64,000 nt of DNA, from positions 4,741,001 to 4,805,000 of the forward strand of contig CP004371.1 in NCBI GenBank assembly GCA_000597885.1. Reading direction: 5' to 3'. This DNA is from Flammeovirgaceae bacterium 311 (GTDB taxonomy: Bacteria > Bacteroidota > Bacteroidia > Cytophagales > Cyclobacteriaceae). The notes under the pieces were generated by a model. It was not told where the DNA came from, ran no database searches, and saw only the letters and a program-made list of their open reading frames with translations. A program made the position numbers and the translations under genes. Each line of letters starts with the position of its first letter. Within the stretch, counting starts at the first letter, position 1. This document shows positions 25,876 to 35,517 of the stretch, piece after piece.

Positions 25876-27051
25876 ATGAATCTGGTATTTTTTACCCATC
25901 CTTCTTTTTTTGGTTCTAACAGCATGCCACGCTTTACACAGATGCTTGCATTAGGTATGAAAGAGCGGGGGCATCATGTTGAGCTTTGGTCGCCGCACCC
26001 GCTTTTTGTACGCGTCCCTTTTCCATCGGGCATGAAAAAGTGGCTTGGCTACATCGACCAATTTATAGTATTTCCTGAGGAGGTACGTAAACGCCTGAAA
26101 AAGTGTGCACGGGATACACTTTACATTTTTACCGATCAGGCATTGGGGCTATGGGTACCTCTTGTGTCAGATCGGCCCCACGTAATCCATTGCCATGATT
26201 TTTTAGCCCAACAGTCAGCCCTGGGACAGTTTGAGGAAAACCCTACCGGCTGGACTGGTCGCCAGTACCAATCCCTAATCCGGCGTGGCTATTCAAAAGG
26301 CAAGCATTTCATCTCTGTTTCGAATAAAACAAGAGAAGACCTCCATCACTTCCTTCCTGTTTTTCCAACCTGTTCTGAGGTGGTTTATAATGGGTTGAAC
26401 CAAAAGATTGAGCCCCAAAGTCCGGAGCTGGCCAGGTCGATACTGGGCGACGAAATTAGCATTAACCTGTCTGATGGTTACCTGCTGCATGTAGGGGGAA
26501 ATCAATGGTATAAAAACCGCACCGGTGTAATTGAAATTTACAATGCATGGCGCATGTGGAGTGGAAAAGCACTTCCCTTGCTGATGATTGGCATGCAGCC
26601 CAGTGACAATATTCAAAAAGAACGTACTCAATCACCCTTTCGGGAAGACATACATTTTCTTACGGGTGTTCCGGACAGATCTGTGTTGCTTGCTTATTCA
26701 GGAGCCTCTGTTTTTCTGTTTCCTTCCTTGGCAGAGGGTTTTGGCTGGCCTATTGCCGAAGCCATGGCTGCAGGTTGTCCGGTTATTACTACTGACGAAG
26801 CACCCATGAACGATGTGGCCGGCAAGGCAGGATTTCTCATACCCCGCCGACCACTAAAGGACTATAAAATAGAAGCATGGGCAATTTCTGCGGCCAGGGT
26901 TGTAGATAAAATTATAGAACTAAAACCTGAGGTACGGAAAACTGTGGTAGCGGCAGGTTTGCTCAATGCAAAGAGATTTGATACAGAATTTGCACTGAAC
27001 AGGATTGAAATGATTTATAAAGGCATCATTGAGAAAGCAACTGTGCTATGA
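25876..27051 (+). CDS. GT4-family glycosyltransferase
   Basis: 391 residues from ATG 25876. The longer frame from 25804 adds a Cys-rich leader that does not resemble the family, while MNLVFFTHPSFFGSNSMPRF is a typical GT4 start. The C-terminal domain shows YLLHVGGNQWYKNRTGVIEI, SVFLFPSLAEGFGWPIAEAM and AAGCPVITTDEAPMNDVAG, which includes the E-x7-E catalytic motif of retaining GT-B enzymes. It should add one residue to the EPS unit in the cytoplasm. Its stop codon overlaps the start of the next glycosyltransferase gene (ATGA at 27048-27051), which indicates translational coupling. Confidence 0.88.
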   Translation: MNLVFFTHPSFFGSNSMPRFTQMLALGMKERGHHVELWSPHPLFVRVPFPSGMKKWLGYIDQFIVFPEEVRKRLKKCARDTLYIFTDQALGLWVPLVSDRPHVIHCHDFLAQQSALGQFEENPTGWTGRQYQSLIRRGYSKGKHFISVSNKTREDLHHFLPVFPTCSEVVYNGLNQKIEPQSPELARSILGDEISINLSDGYLLHVGGNQWYKNRTGVIEIYNAWRMWSGKALPLLMIGMQPSDNIQKERTQSPFREDIHFLTGVPDRSVLLAYSGASVFLFPSLAEGFGWPIAEAMAAGCPVITTDEAPMNDVAGKAGFLIPRRPLKDYKIEAWAISAARVVDKIIELKPEVRKTVVAAGLLNAKRFDTEFALNRIEMIYKGIIEKATVL

Positions 27052-28271
27052 AAATACTTCGTGTAATCGCCAACATGATGCCTACCTCAGGGGGCCCGTG
27101 TCAGGGTTTGCGTAATTCAATTCCTGAACTGGAAAAGCTGGGTGTACAAAACGAAGTTGTGAGCCTGGACGACCCGGAAGCTCCCTATCTGGGTGCCGAC
27201 ACTTTTCCCATTCATGCTTTAGGCTTGGGCACTGGTCCGTGGTATTATAACTCCAAGCTGGTACCCTGGCTAATCAATAATTTTGAGCGATTCGATGCCG
27301 TAATTGTACATGGGCTCTGGCTGTATCCCAGTTACGCGGTGCTACAGGCCATGGAACTTTTCAAAACCAGAATAGAAATACAAAAGAAACAAAAAAATAA
27401 GGTTCCTAAATTTTTCATTATGCCGCACGGCATGCTGGATCCTTATTTTCAGCGAGCTCAGGAACGTAGGGTAAAAGCACTTCGCAATGTGGTGTATTGG
27501 AAATTAATAGAGGGTAAAGTGGTAAACAAAGCCGATGGCCTGCTTTTTACCTGCGAAGAGGAGCTTCAGCTTGCCAGGGAACCATTTAAGCCATACCACC
27601 CTATGCGGGAGATAAATGTGGGATACGGTATTGCTGACCCACCCTCTTATGTGCCGGCTATGAAAAAGGCTTTTCTTCAGAAGGTACCGCTGTTAGACGA
27701 GCAACCATATCTGCTCTTCCTTAGCAGAATTCATGAAAAGAAAGGCATTAACCTGCTGATCTGTGCATATGTTGCACTACAAAATGAAATGTACAACATG
27801 AACAGGGAAATGCCTAGGCTGATTATAGCCGGCCCGGGTTTAGAATCGCCCTATGGTAAAAAGATGCAGGTTTTAGCCTCCAGAACACCCATGCTCAAGG
27901 GGGCTGTTTTCTTTACAGGAATGCTTGAAGGAGAATCTAAATGGGGTGCTTTTTATGGTTGTGATGCTTTTGTGCTGCCCAGCCATCAGGAGAATTTTGG
28001 AATTGCAGTGGTAGAAGCCATGGCCTGTGGCAAGCCTGTGCTCATTACCAATCAGGTAAACATTTGGCGGGAGATAGTGGCGGAGGATGCAGGGCTTGTA
28101 GCGCCTGATTCTGTGGAGGGTACAGTGGAGATGCTTAGAACATGGATCAACAAGGCTGCAGAAGATAAGCAAAGCATGGGAAACAATGCACGAACTGCAT
28201 TTAAAAAGAGGTTCAGTAATAATGAGGCCGCCAAACACTTCCTCAAAGTAGTTGGGCCACACGTGTTATAG
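27048..28271 (+). CDS. GT4-family glycosyltransferase
   Basis: 407 residues. The N-terminus MKILRVIANMMPTSGGPCQG carries the Gly-rich loop of GT4 enzymes. PHGMLDPYFQRA is a motif I associate with a Bacteroidota EPS subgroup. The C-terminal half has LLFLSRIHEKKGINLLI (about 223-239), and CDAFVLPSHQENFGIAVVEA with MACGKPVLITNQVNIW carries the E-x7-E motif. It starts inside the stop codon of the previous transferase gene, so the two are probably translated in step. Donor and acceptor unknown. Confidence 0.88.
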   Translation: MKILRVIANMMPTSGGPCQGLRNSIPELEKLGVQNEVVSLDDPEAPYLGADTFPIHALGLGTGPWYYNSKLVPWLINNFERFDAVIVHGLWLYPSYAVLQAMELFKTRIEIQKKQKNKVPKFFIMPHGMLDPYFQRAQERRVKALRNVVYWKLIEGKVVNKADGLLFTCEEELQLAREPFKPYHPMREINVGYGIADPPSYVPAMKKAFLQKVPLLDEQPYLLFLSRIHEKKGINLLICAYVALQNEMYNMNREMPRLIIAGPGLESPYGKKMQVLASRTPMLKGAVFFTGMLEGESKWGAFYGCDAFVLPSHQENFGIAVVEAMACGKPVLITNQVNIWREIVAEDAGLVAPDSVEGTVEMLRTWINKAAEDKQSMGNNARTAFKKRFSNNEAAKHFLKVVGPHVL

Positions 28272-28365
28272 CCTCTAACGCAATAATAAAACTCCTCTAA
28301 ATAATAGATTATGTATAAGCAGCAACCATCTCTTGGCACATCTCTCCACTTTACTGTTACGCCAA

Positions 28366-30054
28366 ATGAATTTACAAAATGCTTTGCAGTTACACACCGA
28401 CCTTTGTGTTATTGGTTGCGGACCTGCCGGAATTATAGTTGCGCTGGAGTACAGCCTCTCAAACCCCAATCATAAGGTGATTTTGGTTGAATATGGCGCC
28501 AGGCATCTGAAGGGAAAAAACAGCCTCGATGACACTATTCAAATTAAAAATCCGCTAAACCACCACACACCCTACGAAACTACAAATAAGGGATTGGGTG
28601 GCACAACAGCCAGCTGGGGCGGGCGGTGCGTAATGTTCGATGAGGCTGACTTTATTAATCGCCCGGTGTTTGGTGGCGGCTGTACCTGGGATATTTCCTT
28701 ACTCCATGAACTTAATCAGCATGTTCAGAGAGCCGCTAACTATTTTGAATGTGGAAAGGCTATCTTTAACCTGAATCAATATGCCCAGTACAGGCATAGT
28801 AGAATTGCAGAGGGTTTTGAAGAAGGTTATGTAACTGATGCTACCCTGGAGCGCTGGAGTGTTCCTACTCGTTTTGGAGAACGCTACGCAGATGATCTGG
28901 CTGAACTCTCTAACATTACACTCATTGAAGCCCATGAGGTTAGGGAGTTTGCTGAACCTAACAGCGATGGGAAGGTTAATTCAGTTTTTGTTCGTAAAGT
29001 TGAGTCCGGAGAATGGCTGCAGATCAATGCGAAAACTTATGTAGTATCTGCCGGCGCACAGGAAACAACCAGGCTGCTACTCCGCAATAAAAAGCTTTTT
29101 AAAAAACTGGGTGCAGTCCCTGCAGCACTGGGGAAATATTATCAGGGACATGTATCTGGAAAGATTGCCTCTGTTAAGTTTTATGGCAATCCTAAAAAAA
29201 CAGATTATGGGTTTATACGGGATATAGATGGTACTTACCTGCGCAGACGGTTTCAGTTTACAACAAAATACCTGGTAGAGCAGAACCTGTTAAATGCAGC
29301 CATTTGGTTAGATAACCCCCTGTACTTCGATCCAAAGCACCGCAGTGGTGCCATGTCTTTCATGTACCTGGCCATGCTGCTGCCCTTTTTAGGTAAAAGA
29401 TTAGCGCCGCCGGCAATTGCCCATTCAGTTACTAAGGGAAAAGTGAAGGGTATTCCTAAGCATTTGTTCAATATCATCAAGGATCTGCCGGCATCTCTGC
29501 TTAAACCAGCCATCATCTTCTACAAGCGTTACCTGCTTAAAAGAAAATTGCCTGGCGTTTTTCTGTACAGTCCTCAGAACAGCTACGCCCTCCATTTTCA
29601 TGCAGAGCAGGTGCCTCACGAATCAAACCGAATGGTTCTGGGGCCTGATGGCGAAACACTAGAGGTCTATTACACCATTCAGGATGCCGATGTCGAGTCT
29701 GTTATCCGCCTGCATGATGCACTGGATACCTGGCTCAGGCAGTGTGGTTGTGGCGAACTGCAGTTTTGGTATAAAAGGGATGAATTACCGGAAGCCATAC
29801 GCAAAATGTCCCGCGATGGCATTCATCAAACAGGTACTACACGCATTTCTGATACTCCTGAAACGGGAGTGGTAGACCGAAACTTAAAATTGTGGGGCAC
29901 CAGCAATGTGTATGTATGCAGCAGCTCGGTATTTCCAACTTCAGGTCAGGCAAACCCTACTTTTCTGTTAGGGGCTTTTGCGGTAAGGCTCTCTAAATAC
30001 CTTAGTAACAACTTGTACATGAATCGTAAAGGCAAGGTGTTTGTTGAAAGCTGA
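28366..30054 (+). CDS. GMC-type FAD-dependent oxidoreductase in the EPS locus
   Basis: 562 residues from ATG 28366; an in-frame TTG at 28333 is a less likely start. The N-terminal FAD site is DLCVIGCGPAGIIVALEY. GLGGTTASWGGRC is the GMC flavin-contact loop. The C-terminal GMC_oxred_C domain has GIHQTGTTRISDTPETGVVD and SSSVFPTSGQANPTFLLGAF, including the conserved active-site His region. GMC enzymes oxidise alcohol groups, including those of sugars and polyols. Having one among glycosyltransferase genes suggests oxidation of a sugar in the EPS precursor or polymer, but this is inference; no signal peptide is seen, so it should act in the cytoplasm. Similar genes occur in other polysaccharide loci. 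Confidence 0.85.
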   Translation: MNLQNALQLHTDLCVIGCGPAGIIVALEYSLSNPNHKVILVEYGARHLKGKNSLDDTIQIKNPLNHHTPYETTNKGLGGTTASWGGRCVMFDEADFINRPVFGGGCTWDISLLHELNQHVQRAANYFECGKAIFNLNQYAQYRHSRIAEGFEEGYVTDATLERWSVPTRFGERYADDLAELSNITLIEAHEVREFAEPNSDGKVNSVFVRKVESGEWLQINAKTYVVSAGAQETTRLLLRNKKLFKKLGAVPAALGKYYQGHVSGKIASVKFYGNPKKTDYGFIRDIDGTYLRRRFQFTTKYLVEQNLLNAAIWLDNPLYFDPKHRSGAMSFMYLAMLLPFLGKRLAPPAIAHSVTKGKVKGIPKHLFNIIKDLPASLLKPAIIFYKRYLLKRKLPGVFLYSPQNSYALHFHAEQVPHESNRMVLGPDGETLEVYYTIQDADVESVIRLHDALDTWLRQCGCGELQFWYKRDELPEAIRKMSRDGIHQTGTTRISDTPETGVVDRNLKLWGTSNVYVCSSSVFPTSGQANPTFLLGAFAVRLSKYLSNNLYMNRKGKVFVES

Positions 30055-30141
30055 TATCCTTTCTGACCGACGAGACAATACAAAACATTAATTGTACTTG
30101 GTTTAGCCTGTTTCACTGCAGGTATCTTTAAAAAATTCTTC

Positions 30142-31278
30142 ATGAAGATCACTATTTTACAAGGAGCGTTTTTGCCTATTCCACCTGTGTTAGGAGGAGC
30201 AACCGAAAAGATGTGGTATGCATTGGCGCTGGATTTCGTCAGGAAAGGGCATGAAGTAGTTTATGTGTCCCGTAGTTATCCTGGTGTGCCAGACGAAGAA
30301 TGGCTTGAAGGAATTTACCACAGACGAGTGCAGGGATATGACTGGCCAGGCTCGATTATACGCTTAAAGTGGCTCGATCTGCACTATACCCTCAGGGCAA
30401 AGTCAGTAGTACCTCTTGATTCAGATATTGTGGTAACGAATACCTTTTGGGCACCGCTTGTATTGCCCGCACGCTTAAGAAAGCGCTGTGTGGTAGATGT
30501 TGCACGCGTCCCCAAAGGTCAGATGAGGTTGTACAATGAGGCACTGGGATTGCGTGCCAACTCCAGTCCGGTAGCGGCTGCCATTTGCAGCGAACTACCA
30601 GCTGAACAACATCAGCGGGTTATTACCATTCCCAACCCCCTGCCTTTTCATAACCTGGCAGAGCCTGATCTGGAAAGTAAAAAACCTGTTGTGCTATATA
30701 CCGGCAGGTTACATCCTGAGAAGGGATTGCACCTGCTCATTGAGGCTTTTAAACTTCTACAAACCGGTTGGAAGCTTAAAATAGTAGGCCCCTGGGATAA
30801 ACAAGCCGGCGGCGGCGGCGAAACTTATCTGAACGATCTGAAAATACTGGCAGGAGATGCGAATATAGAATTTACCGGCCCTATTCATGATATGGAAGAA
30901 TTGAATCTATACTATGGCGAAGCTTCTGTATTTGTATATCCATCAGTGGCAGAAAAGGGTGAAACTTTTGGCCTGGCGCCACTGGAAGCTATGGCCTGGG
31001 GAGCGACACCTGTAGTTTCTGACCTGGCCTGCTTTAAGGATTTTATCACTCATGAAAAGAATGGGTTAGTATTCAATCACCGCAGTGAGCATGCAGTAGA
31101 AATGTTGAAGGAAGCAATAGACCGCTTGATAAAGGATGCTGCATTTCGCTTTTGCCTGGCAGAGCAAGCCCTGCAGGTACGTGGCAGTCATTCTACCTCT
31201 TTCATTGCTTCCTGCTTTCTGGAAGAATTTGAGCAGGCCATTGATAAGACGAGGATTAAAAAACCGGTGCTGATATGA
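30142..31278 (+). CDS. GT4-family glycosyltransferase
   Basis: 378 residues. The start MKITILQGAFLPIPPVLGGA followed by TEKMWYALA is the acceptor-side loop of GT4 enzymes. The donor half has VVLYTGRLHPEKGLHLLIEA (about 190-209), LKIVGPWDKQAGGGG, and EKGETFGLAPLEAMAWGATP with the E-x7-E motif near 274-282. Its stop overlaps the start of the acyltransferase gene (ATGA at 31275-31278). It is cytoplasmic and part of EPS repeat-unit assembly. Donor unknown. Confidence 0.88.
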   Translation: MKITILQGAFLPIPPVLGGATEKMWYALALDFVRKGHEVVYVSRSYPGVPDEEWLEGIYHRRVQGYDWPGSIIRLKWLDLHYTLRAKSVVPLDSDIVVTNTFWAPLVLPARLRKRCVVDVARVPKGQMRLYNEALGLRANSSPVAAAICSELPAEQHQRVITIPNPLPFHNLAEPDLESKKPVVLYTGRLHPEKGLHLLIEAFKLLQTGWKLKIVGPWDKQAGGGGETYLNDLKILAGDANIEFTGPIHDMEELNLYYGEASVFVYPSVAEKGETFGLAPLEAMAWGATPVVSDLACFKDFITHEKNGLVFNHRSEHAVEMLKEAIDRLIKDAAFRFCLAEQALQVRGSHSTSFIASCFLEEFEQAIDKTRIKKPVLI

Positions 31279-31856
31279 AAGTGCATGAACAAAAGAGTGC
31301 TGCCCATAGCCCCTGGACTATGAGGCAGCGTATTAAAATGCTGCTGTGGGAATTGTGCTGGACATTACTATGCTCCTGGACACCAAAGCCACTTAATCCT
31401 TGGCGGATCTTCTGGCTCGAGCTATTTGGTGCCCGTATATATGGTTCTCCATTCGTTCACCAGCGGGCTCGTATTAAAATACCCTGGAATTTGATTCTGC
31501 ACGACCGCGCCTGTATTAGCGATAGAACAAATGCTTATACGCTGGGAACCATTGAAATGCTTGAGCACTCTACTGCTGCTCAGGAGGCCTACCTCTGCAC
31601 CGGCACTCATGCCTTTAACGAGGCTGCCAAAAATCTGATCACTGCCCCCATCATTGTAGGGGCACATGCTTTTATCGGCGCCAGGGCTTTTATAATGCCA
31701 GGTATTACCATTGGCGAACATGCTATAGTGGGTGCCTGTAGTGTGGTTACTAAATCGGTGGCCGCACATTCAACTGTAGCAGGTAACCCTGCCTCCAGGC
31801 TTCAGGAGCAGAAAGAGTCTAAAATGCTGGTACACTATGAAGCACAAGATTTATAA
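31275..31856 (+). CDS. wcaF: WcaF-like acetyltransferase (left-handed beta-helix)
   Basis: 193 residues. After an N-terminal helical part (WTMRQRIKMLLWELCWTLLC) come hexapeptide repeats: APIIVGAHAFIGARAFIMPG, ITIGEHAIVGACSVVTKSV, and AHSTVAGNPASRL. LYHDRACIS-like and TGTHAFNEA segments lie earlier. This is the pattern of the colanic-acid acetyltransferase WcaF and related trimeric O-acetyltransferases that use acetyl-CoA. It probably acetylates a sugar of the EPS unit. It is coupled to the gene before it by a 4-base overlap and to the gene after it by a 20-base overlap. The symbol is by similarity only. Confidence 0.85.
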   Translation: MKVHEQKSAAHSPWTMRQRIKMLLWELCWTLLCSWTPKPLNPWRIFWLELFGARIYGSPFVHQRARIKIPWNLILHDRACISDRTNAYTLGTIEMLEHSTAAQEAYLCTGTHAFNEAAKNLITAPIIVGAHAFIGARAFIMPGITIGEHAIVGACSVVTKSVAAHSTVAGNPASRLQEQKESKMLVHYEAQDL

Positions 31857-32937
31857 ATATGTTCTAAGCCTGCTTCGCCGCGTAGCAAAGCTCATACAGA
31901 TTGGGAATCCCGCCGGTAGAGCTCCTTCTCTATTGAATGAACCCCTGAACATGCAACAACTGGAGGTGCAGGCCCCGCTACCAAAGAGCATGGCTGTTTG
32001 GCAACTGCCTAATACGCTCTGCAGTGGCTTGTATGGGGGGGTCGTTATCAATGCGCAAAATCAGGTATACGACAGGTTTCTTATATATCCATGGGGGAAG
32101 GAATTGCATCCCTGTTTAACTTTTCCCTACCTCGGCAATAAGAAGCTTGATATACAAAAAGCAGTTTTTCTCATCACTGTAGCAACAAAGGCCAACTATT
32201 ATCACTGGATAGCAGATTTGCTCCCCCGCCTGTTACTGGTTCAGAAGTGTGGTCTGGCTGATTTTCATGAGCGCAGCTTTATTCTGCACCAGCCCGAAAG
32301 GTGTTATGAGCACGATACACTGCGCTTGCTGGAGATAGCCGAAGAAAAGGTAATCAGGTTACAGACCTTTGAAACCATAGCAGTAAAAGACCTGGTGATA
32401 GCCGATTACCTGCACAGCAGAGACGGGCAGCATTTTCCTGCCTGGAAAAAAGAGCTGCTCAATGAGTTTAAGGCAAAAGTATTAGGCCCTGAATCAAAGA
32501 AGGGAGATCGGAAGATATACCTGCTAAGAGGAAAACAGCGCACCAGAAAACTATTGGGCGAGGAGCGGCTGGTGCACATGCTTCAGGAACTGGGGTTTGA
32601 GATCATGGATCCCCAGCAGCTGTCATTGCTGGAACAAATGCATATACTTTCACAGGCTGCAGTAGTGGTGGCACTGCATGGTGCAGCTTTAACCAATATC
32701 ATCTTCTGTAAAGAAGGCACGCTGATAGTAGAGTTGAGAAGCAGCCATAAACCACCTGAGTATTATTCAGAAATAGCCAAAACTTACCAGTTACAGTTTG
32801 AAACCATTAGCCTGAAGCCAGAGCGGGTGCTGGAGCCCCGCCATCTGGCAAATGAACAAGACCTTCATTTATCAGAAAAAAGCTTAGAAACTTTACTTTC
32901 CACACTTCAGATGTACGAGGTACAACACCAATATTAA
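31837..32937 (+). CDS. GT61-family glycosyltransferase
   Basis: 366 residues. Motifs of the GT61 (DUF563) family are clear: NYYHWIADLLPRLLL near 126-140, KIYLLRGKQRTRKLL near 228-242, and a C-terminal VVVALHGAALTNIIFCKEG near 276-294. In plants and animals members transfer xylose, arabinose or GlcNAc; bacterial members are scattered through polysaccharide loci. The start overlaps the previous gene by 20 bases. With only a weak hydrophobic N-terminus it should be cytoplasmic. The donor sugar cannot be inferred. Confidence 0.85.
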   Translation: MKHKIYKYVLSLLRRVAKLIQIGNPAGRAPSLLNEPLNMQQLEVQAPLPKSMAVWQLPNTLCSGLYGGVVINAQNQVYDRFLIYPWGKELHPCLTFPYLGNKKLDIQKAVFLITVATKANYYHWIADLLPRLLLVQKCGLADFHERSFILHQPERCYEHDTLRLLEIAEEKVIRLQTFETIAVKDLVIADYLHSRDGQHFPAWKKELLNEFKAKVLGPESKKGDRKIYLLRGKQRTRKLLGEERLVHMLQELGFEIMDPQQLSLLEQMHILSQAAVVVALHGAALTNIIFCKEGTLIVELRSSHKPPEYYSEIAKTYQLQFETISLKPERVLEPRHLANEQDLHLSEKSLETLLSTLQMYEVQHQY

Positions 32938-32946
32938 ACCAATGCT

Positions 32947-33834
32947 ATGATCTCAGTACTCATCCTAACAAAAAATGAAGAGCAGGATCTTCCTGGTTGC
33001 CTTGCCTCAGTCTCCTGGTGCGATGATATTCATGTTTATGATTCCTTCAGCGACGACCGCACTGTAGAGATAGCACAGGCAGCAGGTGCCCATATAACCC
33101 AGCGCAGGTTCGATAACTGGGCCGCACACCAGAACTGGGGTTTAAGAAATATTCCTTTCAAACATCAGTGGGTACTGTACATTGATGCAGACGAGCGAGT
33201 TTCATACAGTTTGTTGACTACTTTAATAAAGTTTAAGCCCGGCAAGAGTAGTGCGGTTGCCTATGAGATTCAGCGCAGAGATTTTTATTCAGATGGTACC
33301 TGGCTAAAACACGCACAGATTTCTCCTTATTACTTAAGGCTCTTCAGGCCCGAAAAGATGCGGTACGAGCGGCTGGTAAACCCTGTTTCAATACCTGATG
33401 GCCCAGTCTCCAGAATTGGAGGATTTCTGGATCATTATCCTTTCAGCAAAGGCATCAGGTACTGGCTGCAACGCCATATAGGCTATGCCAACCTGGAGGC
33501 CAACACCCGCATGCTCGATATACAGCAAAAGACCTCCTTTTCTTTGAAACAAGCTGTTTTCAGCAAAGACTTCAGCGAACGCCGTTATCATCAGAAAGGG
33601 ATTTTTTATAAGATGCCCGGGCGACCAGTCCTCAAATGGTTATACATGATGTGTATTCGCAGAGCCTTCATGGATGGTGCTGCAGGAGTAACCTATGCAA
33701 CTCTTCAGTCGGTGTATGAATATTTCATTGTGCTTCGTACTCAGGAACTCATAAACGAGCAGCACCAAAGCGCTATCCATAAATGGGAAAACCAAGCGGT
33801 TTCTTTTCAGAAAACAGACGTTACTGCCGTCTGA
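32947..33834 (+). CDS. GT2-family glycosyltransferase (WaaE/KdtX-like)
   Basis: 295 residues, a GT-A fold enzyme of the GT2 family. The N-terminus MISVLILTKNEEQDLPGCLA is the usual nucleotide-binding strand, followed by YDSFSDDRT and the metal-binding YIDADERVS motif near 80. The short size, and the C-terminal half with RLFRPEKMRYERLVNPVSI and a basic helix region, resemble the WaaE/KdtX group that adds a sugar to lipopolysaccharide cores. Here the context points to EPS. It starts 9 bases after the GT61 stop. A 165-base gap follows before the next gene. Confidence 0.85.
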   Translation: MISVLILTKNEEQDLPGCLASVSWCDDIHVYDSFSDDRTVEIAQAAGAHITQRRFDNWAAHQNWGLRNIPFKHQWVLYIDADERVSYSLLTTLIKFKPGKSSAVAYEIQRRDFYSDGTWLKHAQISPYYLRLFRPEKMRYERLVNPVSIPDGPVSRIGGFLDHYPFSKGIRYWLQRHIGYANLEANTRMLDIQQKTSFSLKQAVFSKDFSERRYHQKGIFYKMPGRPVLKWLYMMCIRRAFMDGAAGVTYATLQSVYEYFIVLRTQELINEQHQSAIHKWENQAVSFQKTDVTAV

Positions 33835-33999
33835 GTTTATTTTTAACGATTAGTATAAACCGTTACTAAACCTCCAGCCCAGTTCCTCGCTTCTCAGCGC
33901 AATTTCTTATCCCAAAACAGGAAATCCAGCATTTAACTGTCTTTCAGCAGCTTACGATTATGTCAGGATTAAAATAAAACTTTTTTGATATTAATTATT

Positions 34000-35379
34000 A
34001 TGAAAAGAATACTACTAATTGGATATAATTACTCGCCGGAGCCAACCGGAATTGGCAAATACAGTGGAGAAATGATAGATTGGCTTGCCCGACAGGGATA
34101 TGATTGTACCGTTATCACTGCCTATCCATATTATCCATACTGGAAGGTGCAGGAATCATACCAGCAACGGAGGTTCTGGTATACCACTGAAACGCACCAA
34201 TTCGAAAGTGGCGGTAAAATAAGGGTGTGTAGATGCCCAATGTTTGTTCCGGATAAACCGACAGGCTTTAATAGGATGTTGGTGGACCTCACTTTTTCAA
34301 TCACCGCTTTTTTTAAACTGCTGCTATTGCTTCCGGAAAGAAAATTTGATTTTGTCGTGACCGTTGTACCTTCATTTCAGTTTGGGCTGATAGGTATTTT
34401 CTATAAAAAGCTGAAGAATACAAGGCTTTTGTACCACATACACGATATGCAAATAGAAGCTGCCAGGGACCTGAAAATGATCAAATCTGACAAATTCATC
34501 AACGCCCTGTTTAAAGTGGAAAAATACATAATTGAACAGTGTGATGACATTACCTGTGTGGGAGAGGGTATGGTGCGAAAAACGCAGGTGAAGACTGATA
34601 AAGAAGTTGCTTTATTTCCTAATTGGGTAGATACATCGCAATTCTATCCGCTTACAGATAAAGCAGCGCTTAAAGAGGAAATTGGTTTTCTGGCCACTGA
34701 TAAGATTATCCTGTATTCTGGCGCTATTGGCGAAAAGCAGGGTTTGCATGTGATCCTGGAGGCTGCCAAAGCACTGGAAAGACACCAGAACTGGAAATTT
34801 CTTATATGTGGATCGGGTCCCTATAAGGAAAAACTTAAAGGTATGGCTGAAGAATTAGATATCACAAATGTAATTTTTTGCCCGCTACAGCCCATCGAAA
34901 CATTTAATAAATTTATGAACGCAGCTGATGTTCATTTAGTAGTGCAGAAAGTCAGTGCCTGTGACTTGGTGATGCCCTCCAAGCTCATTACAATCTTGGC
35001 GGTAGGGGGCCTTGCACTGGTAACGGCAAACTCCGGATCTGGCTTACATTCAGTTGTTGATAGGCATAACATAGGCCTGTTGGTAGAAGCTGAAAATACA
35101 GAAGCTTTGATAGAGGGAATTCGCAAAGCAGTAGAAGAAGATAATGAAAAGATAAAGAAAAATGCCAGGTTCTTTGCGGAAGTATTCCTGTCTGTTGATG
35201 GCATTATGGGCTCATTCGAAAGTAAGTACATCCTGCAGGAAGTTCCGGAGACTCTTAAAAAAACAGAGCATCTTCCACAGCCGCTACCATCTTATAACCT
35301 TGACCGATCAGCCTTGAAGAGGGTAAATGAAAGATTGGCAGATACGAATCCAGATGGAGTCAGGAGCAAAATTGTTTAA
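34000..35379 (+). CDS. wcaI: WcaI-like GT4 glycosyltransferase
   Basis: 459 residues from ATG 34000; the only earlier in-frame start is a TTG. The N-terminus MKRILLIGYNYSPEPTGIGK followed by YSGEMIDWLARQGYDCTVIT and TAYPYYPYWKV is diagnostic for the WcaI group named after the colanic-acid pathway. The donor domain shows IILYSGAIGEKQGLHVILEA (about 232-251) and LLVEAENTEALIEGIRKAV. The protein is about 50 residues longer than usual, with a polar C-terminal tail rich in Pro and Lys. In colanic-acid synthesis WcaI is proposed to be a fucosyltransferase, which would fit the GDP-fucose synthase of this locus; that link is inference. Confidence 0.85.
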   Translation: MKRILLIGYNYSPEPTGIGKYSGEMIDWLARQGYDCTVITAYPYYPYWKVQESYQQRRFWYTTETHQFESGGKIRVCRCPMFVPDKPTGFNRMLVDLTFSITAFFKLLLLLPERKFDFVVTVVPSFQFGLIGIFYKKLKNTRLLYHIHDMQIEAARDLKMIKSDKFINALFKVEKYIIEQCDDITCVGEGMVRKTQVKTDKEVALFPNWVDTSQFYPLTDKAALKEEIGFLATDKIILYSGAIGEKQGLHVILEAAKALERHQNWKFLICGSGPYKEKLKGMAEELDITNVIFCPLQPIETFNKFMNAADVHLVVQKVSACDLVMPSKLITILAVGGLALVTANSGSGLHSVVDRHNIGLLVEAENTEALIEGIRKAVEEDNEKIKKNARFFAEVFLSVDGIMGSFESKYILQEVPETLKKTEHLPQPLPSYNLDRSALKRVNERLADTNPDGVRSKIV

Positions 35380-35517
35380 TGTTTTTAAACCAGGAGTTAA
35401 AGCCATAGAGGGTCTTCCCAGCCACTCTTAGATTCAGTATGGCTCTTTTGATAAATCAGGATCTTGATAAATGGAGGGGACTGTGTAAATAAAGTATCAA
35501 TATTAATCAAGACTAAC

